From: Acidimicrobiia bacterium
GTDB taxonomy: Bacteria; Actinomycetota; Acidimicrobiia; Spongiisociales; SHLN01
Direction of reading: 5' to 3'
Assembly: GCA_004283105.1 (NCBI GenBank)
Contig: SHLN01000157.1
Coordinates: 1 to 6,097, forward strand
DNA: 6,097 nucleotides
This document shows, piece by piece, positions 5,451-6,097 of this stretch. Position numbers and translations under genes: made by a program. Within the stretch, counting starts at the first letter, position 1. Every line of letters starts with the position of its first letter. The notes under the pieces were generated by a model that was not told where the DNA came from, did not search any database, and was given only the letters and a program-made list of their open reading frames with translations.

Positions 5451-6097
5451 ATGACATCAACCCGGAGGCGACTCGTAATCCTGTTTGCAGCCCTGGCCAC
5501 GCTGGCTGCATTGCTGGCTCCCGGTCCGGCCCAGGCCAAGGACAAGCGGGAACTAACCGTCATGAGTCAGAACCTGTACCTGGGTGCCAGCCTTGGTCCA
5601 GCTCTTGATCCCACCTTCCCAGGAGGCCTGTTTGGTGCCCTCCCGGTGATCCTCGCTGAATTCCAAGCCACGGACTACGTGGCTCGCTCGGGTGCAATCG
5701 CCGACGAGATCGCCGCTGCCGGACCGGACATCATCGGCCTGCAGGAGGTTTCCATTTGGTCATTCGCGACAGGCCAAACCGTCGACTTCCTGCAGATCCT
5801 GCAATTCCAATTGGGTCTTCGGGGCTTGACATACGTCGACGTGGCCTCATCGGATAATGCCACCATCGTGGTTCCGGGTGCCGTGACGTTCCAGGACCGT
5901 GATGTGATCCTGGTCAACGCCGATACGCCCGGGCTCTCGATCACGGGTTCGGATTCGGGGAACTTCGCAGCTCAGTTCGTTCTGTCTGGCACTCCGATCG
6001 GTGATATCTCCTTCAACCGCGGGTGGGCACTTGTCGACGGCACGTTCGAAGGCAAGAAGTTCCGGTTCGCCAACACTCATCTCGAAACGGAAGACTT
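5451..6097 (+). CDS. Secreted endonuclease/exonuclease/phosphatase (EEP) family protein, partial at the window end
   Basis: The reading frame is open to the window edge, giving 215 complete residues of a longer protein; the C-terminus is missing. Residues 1-29 are a signal peptide: RRR, a hydrophobic core LVILFAALATLAALLA, and a cleavage site after AQA (A29). The mature part begins KDKRELTVMSQNLYLGA, with N41 as the likely first metal/active-site residue of the EEP (DNase I-like) fold. It continues with DIIGLQEV (E99, the conserved metal-binding Glu) and FANTHLE (H210 at the family's histidine motif). Family members cleave phosphodiester or phosphomonoester bonds in nucleic acids, phospholipids or inositol phosphates, and the sequence does not say which. 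The start has AGGAG at 5441-5445, 5 nt before the ATG. It is separated from the arginase-like gene by 100 bp with its own candidate promoter, so it is probably not part of that operon. An extracellular role is inferred from the signal peptide. Confidence 0.9.
   Translation, partial: MTSTRRRLVILFAALATLAALLAPGPAQAKDKRELTVMSQNLYLGASLGPALDPTFPGGLFGALPVILAEFQATDYVARSGAIADEIAAAGPDIIGLQEVSIWSFATGQTVDFLQILQFQLGLRGLTYVDVASSDNATIVVPGAVTFQDRDVILVNADTPGLSITGSDSGNFAAQFVLSGTPIGDISFNRGWALVDGTFEGKKFRFANTHLETED

Overview
The window looks like chromosomal DNA of a high-GC actinobacterium. The first gene is a single-chain (homodimeric-type) pyruvate dehydrogenase E1 whose N-terminal and core wording resembles actinobacterial AceE, and codon third positions are strongly G/C throughout. 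An uncultured or Acidimicrobiia-like actinomycete is my best guess, but that placement is inference.

Layout. (1) 84-2774, + strand: aceE, complete. (2) 2775-3003: a convergent intergenic spacer with a strong palindromic hairpin cluster (2834-2887) and two abutting short tandem repeats, a hexamer (2943-2972) and a heptamer (2973-3003). The heptamer ends exactly at the neighbour's stop codon. (3) 3004-3603, - strand: a small lipoprotein of unknown function. (4) 3604-3647: a 44-bp divergent promoter region. (5) 3648-4619, + strand: a selenoprotein of the glycine/sarcosine/betaine/D-proline reductase B-subunit family (GrdB/PrdB-like), read through an in-frame TGA at 4335-4337. (6) 4616-5350, + strand: an arginase/agmatinase-fold protein, overlapping the selenoprotein stop by ATGA. 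(7) 5351-5450: a spacer with a possible promoter inside an inverted repeat. (8) 5451 to the window end, + strand: the N-terminal part of a secreted endonuclease/exonuclease/phosphatase-family protein.

The main result is item 5. A conventional gene caller stops at 4337 and reports a 229-residue protein, leaving an apparent gap before the next gene. The frame is open on both sides of that TGA. The downstream part continues the GrdB/PrdB family pattern, the TGA sits where the family has selenocysteine (U-P-V-C, a UxxC redox motif), and a SECIS-like hairpin with a GGUCG loop lies 17 nt downstream. The full product is 323 residues with Sec at 230. The organism should therefore encode SelA, SelB, SelD and tRNA-Sec elsewhere.

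The selenoprotein and the arginase-like protein probably form a translationally coupled two-gene operon. Family logic (reductive C-N chemistry for one, C-N hydrolysis for the other) suggests joint work on an amino or guanidino compound. No pyruvoyl partner subunit of a classical Grd or Prd complex is present here, and the arginase-like protein has a changed metal site (His to Cys), so the actual reaction is unknown.
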